A stretch of DNA of 64,000 bases from Streptomyces malaysiensis subsp. samsunensis (GCF_024519315.1 NZ_JANIIC010000006.1:175702-239701); one strand, 5' to 3'. Counted from the stretch's first letter, positions 26,942-35,608 are shown. Made by a program: numbers and translations. Notes: generated from the letters alone by a model not told the origin.

Positions 26942-27290
26942 CAGATTCGCCGAGATCCAGTCGTCGCTCGGCGTCGCGCCGAACCTGCTCAGTGCCCGGC
27001 TCAAACTGCTCGTGGAGGCCGGGGTGTTGCGTACGCGGACCTATCAGGAGCCGGGCAGCAGACATCGGCTGAGCTACCACTTGAGACCGGCCGGGGAGGA
27101 GCTGCGGATCGTGCTGGCCGCGCTTCAGCAGTGGGCCGACCGCCACCGCCCCCGCCCGTCGGGCCCCTCGGCCCTCCGCCGCGTGCGCTCCACCGGTGAG
27201 GCGGTGGGCGTCGGGTTCGTCGACGAGGAGGGCCGGGAGGTGCCGTACGCCGACGTGGACTTCATGGTCGATCCGGCGTCGGGGGGCTGA
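26942..27290 (+). pseudogene. HxlR-family regulator missing its N-terminus
   Basis: The sequence RFAEIQSSLGVAPNLLSARL, then KLLVEAGVLRTRTYQEPGSR and YHLRPAGEELRIVLAALQQW, is the HxlR winged-helix core and C-terminus. The first 25-35 residues (normally containing the WxxxILR helix) are gone. Upstream of RFAEIQ the DNA is directly the start of the SnoaL-like gene. HxlR and SnoaL genes are commonly divergent, so a deletion probably removed the intergenic region and the HxlR head. The only upstream start in frame (26856) reads antisense to SnoaL. Confidence 0.8.
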
Positions 27291-27345
27291 TCCGGTTCCA
27301 TCTGGATGCCACTTCAGTAGTCAGTGCCCGGAGAGAGGAAGCACG

Positions 27346-28323
27346 ATGGACATCAAGCTGATGAGCCGGCCCACCCCGCTGGAGGCCGCGCCACGGCTGG
27401 CCCGTGCGATCGGGCTGGAGCCCGGTGATCTGTGGGTCAAGCGTGACGATCTGATCGGGCTGGGCGGCGGGGGCAACAAGGTCCGCAAGCTGGAGTGGAC
27501 CGCCGGTGCCGCCCGCGCCGAAGGCGCCACCACGCTGGTGACCAGCGGAGCCGCGCAGAGCAACCACGCGCGTCTGACGGCCGCGGCCGGGGCACGGCTG
27601 GGCATGGACGTGGTCCTCGTCCTCGCCGGTGCGCCCAGTGAGGGGATGACCGGCAACATCGTGCTCGACGGCCTCTTCGGCGCCCGCGTCGTATGGGCGG
27701 GGGAGGTGAACGAGGCGGAACTCGCGGCCGCCGTGGAGGACGTGGCCGGGGAACTGCGCGAGCGGGGCGCCCGGCCCGCGGTGATCCCCTTCGGCGGATC
27801 CAGCGTGCTGGGCGCCCGGGGCTACGCCGAGGCGGGGGCGGAGCTCCTGGAGCAGGCCCCGGATCTGTCCACGGCGGTCGTGGCGGTCGGATCCGGCGGC
27901 ACCATGGCCGGTCTTGTCCACGCCCTCGGCGCCGAGCGGGTGCTCGGGGTGCACTGCGGGGCCGTCGCCGATCCCGAACGCACCGTAGGACACCTGGTCG
28001 ATGGACTGGCCGGACGGCCCGTGGCCACGTCCCTGCGGCTGCGCCTGGACCAGGTCGGCCCCGGCTACTCCGCGCTCACCGAACCGGTCATGGACGCCAT
28101 CACCACGGCGGCCCGCACCGAGGGCATCGTCCTCGACCCCGTCTACACCGGGCGCGCCCTGGCCGGTCTCATCGCGGCCGTCCGCGATGGCCAGGTGCGG
28201 CCCGGACAGCGCACGGTCTTCCTGCACACCGGCGGTCTGCCCGGTCTGTTCGGGCACCCCGAGGCGCTGGAGCGGGCGCGTTCCGCCGTGGCCGACAGCG
28301 CCGTACGGCGGCCCCGCGGCTGA
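27346..28323 (+). CDS. PLP-dependent D-cysteine desulfhydrase/ACC deaminase family enzyme
   Basis: A 325-aa fold-type-II PLP enzyme. The PLP lysine is in LGGGGNKVRKLEW, followed by TSGAAQSNHARLTAAAG (phosphate-binding/active-site region) and the glycine-rich AVGSGGTMAGL. DLWVKRDDL near the N-terminus is typical of DcyD/ACC deaminase. The start is ATG 27346 with AGAGGAA upstream. It degrades D-cysteine, 1-aminocyclopropane-1-carboxylate or a related amino acid. Sequence alone does not choose between these, although D-cysteine desulfhydrase is the commoner actinobacterial label. Confidence 0.9.
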   Translation: MDIKLMSRPTPLEAAPRLARAIGLEPGDLWVKRDDLIGLGGGGNKVRKLEWTAGAARAEGATTLVTSGAAQSNHARLTAAAGARLGMDVVLVLAGAPSEGMTGNIVLDGLFGARVVWAGEVNEAELAAAVEDVAGELRERGARPAVIPFGGSSVLGARGYAEAGAELLEQAPDLSTAVVAVGSGGTMAGLVHALGAERVLGVHCGAVADPERTVGHLVDGLAGRPVATSLRLRLDQVGPGYSALTEPVMDAITTAARTEGIVLDPVYTGRALAGLIAAVRDGQVRPGQRTVFLHTGGLPGLFGHPEALERARSAVADSAVRRPRG

Positions 28324-28366
28324 GCGCCGCCCCGGCCGCGGCCGGTCGGCCTCTGTGGTGCGGAGG

Positions 28367-29467
28367 TCACTCCGTTCCTTCCGTGGTGTCGGCGACCGTT
28401 CCCTCCGCGGTGTCGGCGACCGCGTCGGCGCAGGTGGCGAGGCGGCGGGCCAGGGTGTGCACATGGTCGCGCAGGGCGTCCGGATACTCGATCACGAACG
28501 GGAGGTCCAGCCAGGCGAGTACGGAGGGTACCCACTCCAGCCGCTCGGCCCGAAGCCGGACCCGCACCCATCTGCCGCCTTCCTCCTCCCGGGAGGCGGC
28601 TGATGGCCCGGCCGTCTTCGCCAACTCCCCACCCGCCTCCGCCCCGGCGTCCCGCGCCGGGGCGTCCGTGAGCTCCCGCACGGTGGCGAGTCCGGGCGGG
28701 AGCCGGTGGCGGACCTGCTCGACCGTGCCCTGGACCCGCAGCGACACCTCGTGCAGATAGGGCACTCCGGCGAGCCCGGACAGCACCCGCCCGGCCGGGT
28801 CGAACCCCTCGGGCACATCGAACGACCCCGGCAGCGCCGTCGCGGTCTCGATCCGGTCCAGCCGGAACGTGCGGACCTCGCCGCTGTCCGAGTCCGCCCC
28901 CGTCACGTACCAGCGCCCGGAGTGCGCGACGATCCCGTACGGATGCACGGTGCGTTCGCTGCGCCGCCCCTTCCAGGCGGTGTAGCCGATGGCGACGGGC
29001 CGGCGGTTCCGCGCGGCCTCCGCGAGCATCAGCAGCACGCTCGTCTCCGGGACGGCCATGGGGCGGGCCGGGGCGGTGAAGTCGGCGGTGGCCAGCAGCG
29101 CGTCCAGGCGGCGGCCGAGCGCCTCGGGCAGCACCCGGCGCACCTTGGCCGCGGCGCTCTCCGCCGCCGCGACGGACGTGGTCACCAGCCCGGCCCGGCG
29201 GCCCGCGACCAGGCCGAGCAGTACGGCCAGCGCCTCCTCGTCAGTGAGCATCAGCGGGGGCATCCGGAAGCCGGGGGCGAGCCGGTAGCCGCCGTAGCGG
29301 CCGCGCACCGACCGGACCGGGACGTCCAGGTCGATCAGGTGGCCGACGTAGCGCCGGACGGTGCGCTCGTCCACGCCGAGCCGGTCGGCCAGGTCGGCCA
29401 CGGTGCGGGTGCCGCCGGCCTGGAGGATCTCCAGCAGGGCGAGCACTCGGGCGGTGGGTCGGTTCAT
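28367..29467 (-). CDS. WYL-domain transcriptional regulator (YafY/DeoR-HTH type)
   Basis: A 366-aa regulator. The N-terminal HTH is VADLADRLGVDERTVRRYVG (about 23-42), the WYL domain holds GRWYVTGADSDSGEVRTFRL, and a WCX-like C-terminal part ends LDLPFVIEYPDALRDHV. The C-terminus has a short repeat (ADTAEGTVADTTEGTE). The start is ATG 29467; the open frame upstream to 31249 is antisense to other genes. It is divergent from an alpha/beta hydrolase with an inverted repeat between, so it likely controls that gene. Confidence 0.92.
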   Translation of the reverse strand: MNRPTARVLALLEILQAGGTRTVADLADRLGVDERTVRRYVGHLIDLDVPVRSVRGRYGGYRLAPGFRMPPLMLTDEEALAVLLGLVAGRRAGLVTTSVAAAESAAAKVRRVLPEALGRRLDALLATADFTAPARPMAVPETSVLLMLAEAARNRRPVAIGYTAWKGRRSERTVHPYGIVAHSGRWYVTGADSDSGEVRTFRLDRIETATALPGSFDVPEGFDPAGRVLSGLAGVPYLHEVSLRVQGTVEQVRHRLPPGLATVRELTDAPARDAGAEAGGELAKTAGPSAASREEEGGRWVRVRLRAERLEWVPSVLAWLDLPFVIEYPDALRDHVHTLARRLATCADAVADTAEGTVADTTEGTE

Positions 29468-29486
29468 GCCCGGAAGTATCCCGCGA

Positions 29487-29511
29487 ATACCGGGCGGATG
29501 CTGTCCGGTAT
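29487..29511. promoter_or_regulatory. Inverted repeat in WYL/hydrolase divergent region
   Basis: ATACCGG (29487-29493) and CCGGTAT (29505-29511) are perfect inverse complements with an 11-base spacer, in the 63-base gap between the WYL gene and the hydrolase gene. Position and symmetry fit an operator of the WYL regulator. Binding is inference. Confidence 0.6.
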
Positions 29512-29530
29512 CCCTTCTAGCGTTCGGGCC

Positions 29531-30265
29531 ATGGCGACTTACGTACTCCTTCCCGGGTTCTGGCTCGGGGCCTGGGCCTGGCGCCCGGTGGCGGACGATC
29601 TGCGCGGCCGCGGGCACGATGTCCACGCGCTCAGCCTGACCGGGACGGGCGAGCGGGCGCATCTGGCCCGGCCCGACACCGACCTGGAGACACACATCAC
29701 CGATGTGCTCAACCTGATCCATTACGAGGACCTGCACGATGTGGTGCTGGTCGGGCACAGCTATGCCGGTGCGGTGGTGATCCCGAGCGTCGCGGACCGG
29801 ATGCCGGAGCGGATCAATCGGCTGGTGTTCATCGACAGCGGACCGCTGCCGGACGGGATGTCCCACAGCGAGTTCGTCCCGCCGGAGGAGCGGACGCGCA
29901 ACGCCGAGCTGGTCCGTACCGAGGGAGACGGCTGGCGGCTGCCGCCACCGCCGTGGCGGCAGCTGGCCTCCGATGTGGCCGGGCTGCCCGGCGACACGCT
30001 CGAACGGCTGGTGCGGCTGTCGGCGCCGCAGCCGTGGGCCACCGCCACCACCCCGGTCCGGCTGACCGAGGCGTGGGAGAAGCTGCCCCGGCTGCATGTG
30101 CTGTGCAGCTTCCCGGTGGAGGAGGTCCAAAAGCGGATCGCCACCGTTCCGGCCTTCCGTCATATGGCGACCGAGGGCTGGGCGTACCGGGAGCTGCTCG
30201 GCTGGCACTGGCCCATGTTCGACCGGCCCGCCGAACTGGCGGCGATCCTGCACGAGGCGGCCTGA
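29531..30265 (+). CDS. Alpha/beta hydrolase (AB hydrolase superfamily, esterase-like)
   Basis: A 244-aa hydrolase starting MATYVLLPGFWLGAWAWRPV, which includes the oxyanion-hole segment. The nucleophile elbow VLVGHSYAGAV fits G-x-S-x-G. The acid follows in the mid region, and the His is in the LLGWHWPMFDRP tail. It resembles the salicylate-esterase/hydroxynitrile-lyase-like branch that begins VLLPGFW. It is divergent from the WYL regulator and followed by a strong terminator, so it is a single-gene unit. Confidence 0.9.
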   Translation: MATYVLLPGFWLGAWAWRPVADDLRGRGHDVHALSLTGTGERAHLARPDTDLETHITDVLNLIHYEDLHDVVLVGHSYAGAVVIPSVADRMPERINRLVFIDSGPLPDGMSHSEFVPPEERTRNAELVRTEGDGWRLPPPPWRQLASDVAGLPGDTLERLVRLSAPQPWATATTPVRLTEAWEKLPRLHVLCSFPVEEVQKRIATVPAFRHMATEGWAYRELLGWHWPMFDRPAELAAILHEAA

Positions 30266-30291
30266 CGAGCACCCCGGCCGTCGGCCCCTGA

Positions 30292-30328
30292 CCACACGGC
30301 CCGCCGCACGGCGGGCCGTGTGGTCTTT
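30292..30328 (+). terminator. Rho-independent terminator after the hydrolase
   Basis: A perfect 14-bp stem CCACACGGCCCGCC / GGCGGGCCGTGTGG with loop GCAC (30292-30323), followed by TCTTT. It lies 27 bases after the hydrolase stop. Confidence 0.88.
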
Positions 30329-30409
30329 CCCGGCCCAAGAGTGATCGCTTCCAGATTCGCCTGCGTTCGACTCTAGACAGGACTGAACATGTATGGCTAA
30401 CGTCCGGAC

Positions 30410-31126
30410 ATGCCTAAACAGGTCCTCAAGCATCAGCGCATCGCCCGTGTCCTGGCCCGCGAGATCCACAGCGGCGCCCTGGAGCCGGGCAGCAGGCTGC
30501 CCGGCGAACACGCGCTCACCCGGCGCTTCGCGGTCAGCAGGGCCACCGTTCGCCAGGCGCTGGACGAGCTCAGCAAACAGGGGCTGATCTCCACGCACGC
30601 GGGCGTCGGCTCGTTCGTCACCTTCGACGGCGGACTGCTGGACAACCGCCTGGGGTGGACCAGGGCGCTCGCCGACCAGGGCGCTCAGGTCACCACCGAG
30701 GTCCTCCGTCTCGAAGCGGTGCGCGATGCCCGGCTGGCCGGGGAACTCGGCATCGAGGGCGCCGAGTTCATGGCGCTGGACCGGTTGCGTGTGCTGCCGG
30801 AGGGCACTCCGGTCGCGCTGGAGCGCAGCAGGGTTCCGATGGTCGCGGCCCTCGCCGACATCCCGCTCGGCGGGCTCCTCGACGGTTCGCTGACCAAGAC
30901 CCTCGCCGCGGCCGGCATCCGCGCCACGCACGGGGACGAGTGGGCGTCCGTGCGGCAACTGGCCGCCGACGAGGCGACCCTGCTCCGCCGCCAGGAGGGG
31001 GAGGTCTGGCTCAACACCCGCCGGGTCAGCCGCGGGGCGGATGGCCAGATCGTCGAGCAGGTGACCAGCCTGCTGGACCCCGCCCGCTTCCAGCTGCACC
31101 TCGGCTTCGGCGAACAGCCCCAATGA
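30410..31126 (+). CDS. GntR-family regulator with UTRA domain (YegW-like)
   Basis: A 238-aa regulator. The N-terminal GntR winged helix reads LEPGSRLPGEHALTRRFAVS and RATVRQALDELSKQG; the UTRA ligand domain begins near residue 85 (LGWTRALADQG) and ends LDPARFQLHLGFG. It precedes, on the same strand, an ADP-ribosylglycohydrolase, an NCS1 permease and a PfkB kinase. CTCTAGACA at 30371-30379, upstream of the start, resembles HutC/UTRA-type operator halves but is only weakly symmetric. Its likely effector is a nucleoside or sugar phosphate. Confidence 0.92.
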   Translation: MPKQVLKHQRIARVLAREIHSGALEPGSRLPGEHALTRRFAVSRATVRQALDELSKQGLISTHAGVGSFVTFDGGLLDNRLGWTRALADQGAQVTTEVLRLEAVRDARLAGELGIEGAEFMALDRLRVLPEGTPVALERSRVPMVAALADIPLGGLLDGSLTKTLAAAGIRATHGDEWASVRQLAADEATLLRRQEGEVWLNTRRVSRGADGQIVEQVTSLLDPARFQLHLGFGEQPQ

Positions 31127-31209
31127 GGCGGCGCCGAACGGGCCCCGACGAGGCAGCCCCGAACAGCTCCGACGAGGCGGTCCCGAGCGGCTCCGACGAG
31201 GCAGCCCGC
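31121..31209. repeat. 24-bp tandem repeats between gntR and the glycohydrolase
   Basis: Two close copies of a 24-bp unit start CCGACGAGGC (31145-31168 and 31169-31192), with a third partial copy from 31193 and a more diverged copy at 31121-31144 covering the gntR stop. In one open plus frame they would encode an 8-residue repeat like SDEAAPNS, but there is no start or family match. The surrounding 31127-31337 region holds no other gene that I recognise. Confidence 0.68.
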
Positions 31210-31337
31210 CCGCATGGCGCGGCCCCGAGCGGTGGTCCCCATGGGGCAACCCCGATGAGACCGCACGCGGCAGCGCCCGCCCATGCCCGACGTACCGCCT
31301 CCGCGCACTGACCTCCGCGCACTGACAGGAAGACCGA

Positions 31338-32348
31338 ATGAACCACCAGCACGACCGCGCGCTCGGCGCTCTCTACGGCCTGGCGATGGGCGACGCCCTC
31401 GGTATGCCCACCCAGATCATGTCCCGGCGGTCCATCGTCGCCCGCTTCGGCACCGTCACCGGTTTCGAACCCGGCCCGGAGGACAACCCGGTGAGCGCCG
31501 GAATGCCCGCCGGTTCGGTCACCGACGACACCGACCAGGCCGTTATCGTCGGGCGGCTGCTGACCGGGTCCGGCGGGCGGATCGAGCCGCTGCGGCTCGC
31601 GCACGAGCTCCTGGAGTGGGAGCGCGCCATGAAGGCCAAGGGCTCCTTCGACCTGCTCGGCCCCTCCACCAAGGCCGCCCTGGAGGCCGTCTCCCGCGGC
31701 GTACCGCCGGAGGAGGCGGGCAAGTCCGGTGCCACCAACGGCGCGGCGATGCGGATCACCCCCGTCGGCGTCGCCTTCCCCGACACACCGCTGGAGCCCT
31801 TCCTCGACCGGGTCGCGGAGGCGTGCCAGGTCACCCATGACACCTCCATCGGCATCGCCTCCGCGGCCGCCGTGGCCGCCGCGGTGAGCCGTGGCATCGA
31901 CGGCGGCGACCTGGAGGACGCCATCGGCGCGGCGATCACGGCGGCCAAGGCCGGTGCCGAGCGCGGCCACTGGGTCGCCGGCGCCGATATCGCCGCCCGT
32001 ATCGGCTGGGCCGTGGAGCTGGTCCGCGGGCTGCCCGAGCGGCAGGCCCTGGACCGCGTCTGCGACCTGGTCGGCACCAGTGTCGCCAGCCAGGAGTCGG
32101 TTCCCGCCGCCTTCGCCGTGCTGGCCCTCGCCGAGGGCGAGCCATGGCGGGCCTGCCTGCTGGCGGCCAACCTCGGCGGTGACTGCGACACCATCGGCGC
32201 GATGGCCGGTGCCGTCGCCGGTGCCGTCAGCGGGGCCTCCGCCCTGCCCGACGAGGCCCTCGCCACCGTGCGCTCGGTCAACGGCCTCGACCTGGAACCC
32301 CTGGCCAAGTCCCTGCTCGCGCTCCGCGCCGGCAGCACGGCCCAGTGA
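31338..32348 (+). CDS. ADP-ribosylglycohydrolase family protein (YegU-like)
   Basis: A 336-aa dinuclear-metal hydrolase of the DraG fold. The N-terminal ALGALYGLAMGDALGMP, the metal-binding SVTDDTDQAV, and the C-terminal ANLGGDCDTIGAMAGA carry the conserved Asp/Thr ligands. TNGAAMRITP is also family-typical. It lies between the GntR regulator and the permease with short gaps. In this transporter/kinase setting it may cleave an N-glycosidic or ribosyl bond in an imported nucleoside-like compound, and not act on ADP-ribosylated protein; that is inference. Confidence 0.92.
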   Translation: MNHQHDRALGALYGLAMGDALGMPTQIMSRRSIVARFGTVTGFEPGPEDNPVSAGMPAGSVTDDTDQAVIVGRLLTGSGGRIEPLRLAHELLEWERAMKAKGSFDLLGPSTKAALEAVSRGVPPEEAGKSGATNGAAMRITPVGVAFPDTPLEPFLDRVAEACQVTHDTSIGIASAAAVAAAVSRGIDGGDLEDAIGAAITAAKAGAERGHWVAGADIAARIGWAVELVRGLPERQALDRVCDLVGTSVASQESVPAAFAVLALAEGEPWRACLLAANLGGDCDTIGAMAGAVAGAVSGASALPDEALATVRSVNGLDLEPLAKSLLALRAGSTAQ

Positions 32349-32409
32349 CCCCCACGCCCGACCCCACATCCGCACCGGAGCGCCCCCGGACAGAAAGACA
32401 GGTACCACC

Positions 32410-33903
32410 ATGGCGGCTTCAGAGAACGAACGCGTCGGAACCGTGGAGACCCGAGGCATCGAGCCGGTCCCGGACGCCGAGCGCCACGGCCGGGCGAACC
32501 AGATGTTCTGGACCTGGTTCGCCGCGAACATCAGCATCCTCGGCCTGCCGCTCGGCGCGGCGCTGGTCAGCTTCCGCGGCCTGAACATCTGGCAGGCGGC
32601 CGTCGTGGCCATTCTCGGCTCCTTCGGCTCCTTCGCCCTGGTGGGCGCCCTCAGCATCGCCGGGAAGCGGGGCGGGGCGCCCGCACTCACCCTCTCCCGC
32701 GCGGTGTTCGGGGTCCGCGGCAACGCCGGTCCCACGCTGGTCACCTGGCTGAGCCGGCTCGGCTGGGAGACCATCAACACCACCACGGCCGCCTTCGCCC
32801 TGCTGGCACTGCTCGACGCCGCCTTCGGCATCCGGCGGAATACCGTCCTCACCGTGGTGTGTCTGCTGGTCTTCATCGGCTGCACCCTGCTGATCAGTGG
32901 CCTGGGCCATGCCACCATCATGTGGATCAACAGATGGGCCAGCTATCTCTTCGGCCTGCTCAACCTGGTCGTGATCGCCTTTCTCGCGACCACCGTGGAC
33001 TGGGACAAGGTCTTCCACGCCCAGGTCGGGCCGGTGAGCTCGATGGTCGTGGGCGTCGGGATGATCGCCGCCGGTACCGGGATCGGCTGGGCCAACACCG
33101 GCGCCGACTACGCCCGTTATCTGCCCCGCCGGATTCCCGGCGGCAGGCTGGTGGCCGCTTCCGCCTTCGGCGCCGGTATCCCGCTGGTCGTGCTGATCTC
33201 GCTGGGCTCACTCCTCGCGGCGGGCGAGCCCAGCCTGGCCTCCGCCTCGGACCCCGTCTCGGCGATCAACACGATGCTGCCCTCGTGGATGTCCATCCCG
33301 TATCTGATCGCCGCGTTCGGCGGACTGCTGCTCTCCAACCACCTGTCGGTCTACTCGGCCGGACTCACCATGATCACCCTGGGCATCCGGGTCCGGCGCA
33401 CCCTCGCGGTCGGCCTGGACGTGGTCGTCACCTTCGCGGGCGGGATCTACTTCATCCTCATCGCCAAGGACTTCTACGGCCCGTTCATCACCTTCCTCAC
33501 CCTCCTCGCCGTCCCCATCAACGCCTGGGTGGGCGTCTTCGCGGTCGACCTGATACTCCGCCGGTCCTACGACGGCGCGGCCCTGATGGACGTCGGCCGG
33601 TCCAGCCGCTACTGGTTCCGGGGCGGGATCGCCTGGGCCGCGATGATCGCCTGGGCGGCGGCCATCGTGGTGGGCCTGCTGTTCACCGAGGCCAGCACCA
33701 GCGCGACCGATGTGTGGTTCTCCGGACCGCTCGCCCACAGCTGGATCGGCTCCAACGGGCTGGGCTGGGTGGTGACCCTGCTGCTCGCGGCCGCCGTCTA
33801 CGCCGTGCTGCGCCGGTTCGACGGCACCGTCCGCGACGAGGCGTCCGGGCAGGCCCCCCAGCAGCAGGTGCTGCCCGCCCCGGCCGCACAGGAGCTCTCA
33901 TGA
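32410..33903 (+). CDS. NCS1-family purine/cytosine/nucleoside permease
   Basis: A 497-aa membrane transporter with about 12 hydrophobic segments. NCS1 features are IEPVPDAERHGRANQMFWTWFAA-like N-terminal region (32.46-32.52 kb), then GAALVSFRGLNIWQAAV, SRAVFGVRGNAGP, and GWANTGADYARYLPR. It carries nucleobases, nucleosides, allantoin or similar compounds by cation symport. The start is ATG 32410. Its stop overlaps the kinase start (ATGA). It takes the place of the MFS nucleoside transporter YegT of the E. coli cluster. Confidence 0.92.
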   Translation: MAASENERVGTVETRGIEPVPDAERHGRANQMFWTWFAANISILGLPLGAALVSFRGLNIWQAAVVAILGSFGSFALVGALSIAGKRGGAPALTLSRAVFGVRGNAGPTLVTWLSRLGWETINTTTAAFALLALLDAAFGIRRNTVLTVVCLLVFIGCTLLISGLGHATIMWINRWASYLFGLLNLVVIAFLATTVDWDKVFHAQVGPVSSMVVGVGMIAAGTGIGWANTGADYARYLPRRIPGGRLVAASAFGAGIPLVVLISLGSLLAAGEPSLASASDPVSAINTMLPSWMSIPYLIAAFGGLLLSNHLSVYSAGLTMITLGIRVRRTLAVGLDVVVTFAGGIYFILIAKDFYGPFITFLTLLAVPINAWVGVFAVDLILRRSYDGAALMDVGRSSRYWFRGGIAWAAMIAWAAAIVVGLLFTEASTSATDVWFSGPLAHSWIGSNGLGWVVTLLLAAAVYAVLRRFDGTVRDEASGQAPQQQVLPAPAAQELS

Positions 33904-34910
33904 GCGGCCACGACGGCGTCCAGGGCGCCTCGGGCGAGGCCATGGGCGGCCGGCTGGTCCTGCTCGGCAACGCCATCGTGGACCTGGTGATGCGGGTGCC
34001 CGCACTGCCCGAACGCGGCGGTGACATCCTCTCCGAGGACACCACCCTCACCACCGGTGGCGGATTCAACGTCCTCACCGCCGCCCGCCGCCTGGGCCTG
34101 CCGGCCGTGTACGCGGGCGCCCATGGCACCGGGCCGTTCGGCGACCGGGTGCGGGCGGACCTCGCCCGGGAGGGCGTCGAGGTGGTGCTGGCCCCGCTCG
34201 CGGAGGAGGACACCGGATTCTGCGTGGCCTTCGTCGACGGCGGTGGCGAGCGCACCTTCGCCACCAGCCTCGGCGCGGAGGCCCGGCTGACCGAGGCCCA
34301 CGCGGCGGCCGTGCTCGCCGCGCTGCGCCCCGGCGACCTGGTGCAGATCTCCGGATACGGGCTCGCCTATCCGGTCAACGGCCCGGTGCTGGCCTCGCTC
34401 GTGGCGCGGCTGCCGGAGCACATCCGGGTCTTCCTCGACCCGGGACCCCTGGCCGACCAGATCCCGGAAGAGGTGCTGGCACCCGTGCTGGCGCGCTGCG
34501 ACTGGGTCAGCTGCAACCAGCGTGAGGGGCGGCTGCTGACGTGCCGGGACGACGCCCGGGAGGCCGCGGCCGCGCTCGCCGCCCGGCTGGGCCCGCGCAC
34601 CGGGGTGCTCCTGCGGGCCGACGCGGACGGCTGCTGGGTGGTCCCGCCCGGCGGTGAGGCCACACACGTCCCCGGCCGCCGGGTGACCGCGGTGGACAGC
34701 AACGGCGCGGGCGACGCCCATACGGGAGCGTTCCTGGCGCTCCTCGGCCGGGGGCTGGACCTGACCACCGCCGTACGGGGCGCCAACGCCGCGGCCGCCT
34801 TCGCGGTCACCCGGCACGGCCCCGCCACCGGGCCGACCCTTGATGAGCTGCTGGAGTTCCTGGCCGGTGAGCCGCTCGCGGCCCGGCTGACCTCGGCGCT
34901 CGGGCGGTAG
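33900..34910 (+). CDS. PfkB-family carbohydrate/nucleoside kinase (YegV-like)
   Basis: A 336-aa ribokinase-family kinase. The N-terminal motif region is LLGNAIVDLVMRVPALPERG with TTGGGFNVLTAARRLG; the catalytic signature DSNGAGDAHTGAFLALL holds the GAGD anion hole and base Asp. ATG 33900 overlaps the permease stop. In the cluster it would phosphorylate the sugar or nucleoside released or imported by the upstream proteins, trapping it in the cell. The exact sugar is unknown. Confidence 0.93.
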   Translation: MSGHDGVQGASGEAMGGRLVLLGNAIVDLVMRVPALPERGGDILSEDTTLTTGGGFNVLTAARRLGLPAVYAGAHGTGPFGDRVRADLAREGVEVVLAPLAEEDTGFCVAFVDGGGERTFATSLGAEARLTEAHAAAVLAALRPGDLVQISGYGLAYPVNGPVLASLVARLPEHIRVFLDPGPLADQIPEEVLAPVLARCDWVSCNQREGRLLTCRDDAREAAAALAARLGPRTGVLLRADADGCWVVPPGGEATHVPGRRVTAVDSNGAGDAHTGAFLALLGRGLDLTTAVRGANAAAAFAVTRHGPATGPTLDELLEFLAGEPLAARLTSALGR

Positions 34911-34978
34911 CCCGCCCTCGGCCGGGCCCGTCACGAGGCGGGCGCCAGGTGAGTGCGAACCCCTGACGCGAAGGCGCT

Positions 34979-35608
34979 TCACCCGTCGGTTCCGGACGAG
35001 TCCTTCGTGTCGGGGGTGTCCTCATGTCCGCCGAGGACACGGTCGCGCGCCGCGGTCAGGATGCGGTCCGACAGATCGTCGCCCGCGCAGGCCCGTGACA
35101 GGACCAGCGCCCCGAGCATGGTGGACAGCTCGACGAGAACGGACTCCTCGTCGGCCGCGGTGCCGCCGGACCTCCTCGCGTTGCGCTGCATCCCGCCGAT
35201 CAGGTTGCGCATACCCTCGGCGAACGCCTCTTTCAGCGGGTCACCGGGCTCCGCGCGTGCGGCGTCCACCGCCAGTGCCGCCGCGGCGCACCCCAGCCCG
35301 GGGTTGTCGCGGTGCCGGGCGGAGAGATAGCCGGTGAGGAAAGCGGTCCGGGTGCCCCCGGTGTCCTCGCCCTCGGGGGGTTCCTCCATGGCCGCGAGGC
35401 GTTCGGCGAACGCGGCCGAGCACGCCTGGGCGATCAGATCGTCCTTCGAGGCGAAGTGGCGGTAGAACCCGCCGTGGGTCAGACCCGCCGCCGCCATCGC
35501 CTGCGGAACGCTCACCTTGTCGGTGCCGTGGGTGCGTACCAGCTTCGAGGTGGCCGTGATCACCTGCTCGCGATGGCGCTCGGCCTCGGCTCGGGATGCT
35601 CGGGGCAT
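34979..35608 (-). CDS. TetR-family regulator
   Basis: A 209-aa repressor with HTH VSVPQAMAAAGLTHGGFYRHF (about residues 33-53) and a TetR C-terminal domain of the YcdC/TetR_C_ type (GYLSARHRDNPGLGCAAAAL). It is divergent from an SDR gene, with AT-rich inverted and direct repeats between. It probably represses that SDR, the common arrangement for this TetR subtype. Confidence 0.92.
   Translation of the reverse strand: MPRASRAEAERHREQVITATSKLVRTHGTDKVSVPQAMAAAGLTHGGFYRHFASKDDLIAQACSAAFAERLAAMEEPPEGEDTGGTRTAFLTGYLSARHRDNPGLGCAAAALAVDAARAEPGDPLKEAFAEGMRNLIGGMQRNARRSGGTAADEESVLVELSTMLGALVLSRACAGDDLSDRILTAARDRVLGGHEDTPDTKDSSGTDG

Noticed and set aside
28332..28345. CCGGCCGCGGCCGG as a terminator
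   Set aside because: It is a palindrome with almost no loop and no T-run; such strings are expected by chance at this GC content.
31121..31209. CRISPR array
   Set aside because: Repeats are directly tandem without spacers, only three to four copies, diverging, and no cas genes are nearby.
28367..31249. 960-codon leftward frame as one very large protein
   Set aside because: Only the part from ATG 29467 is a real WYL regulator; the rest is antisense to the hydrolase and gntR genes.
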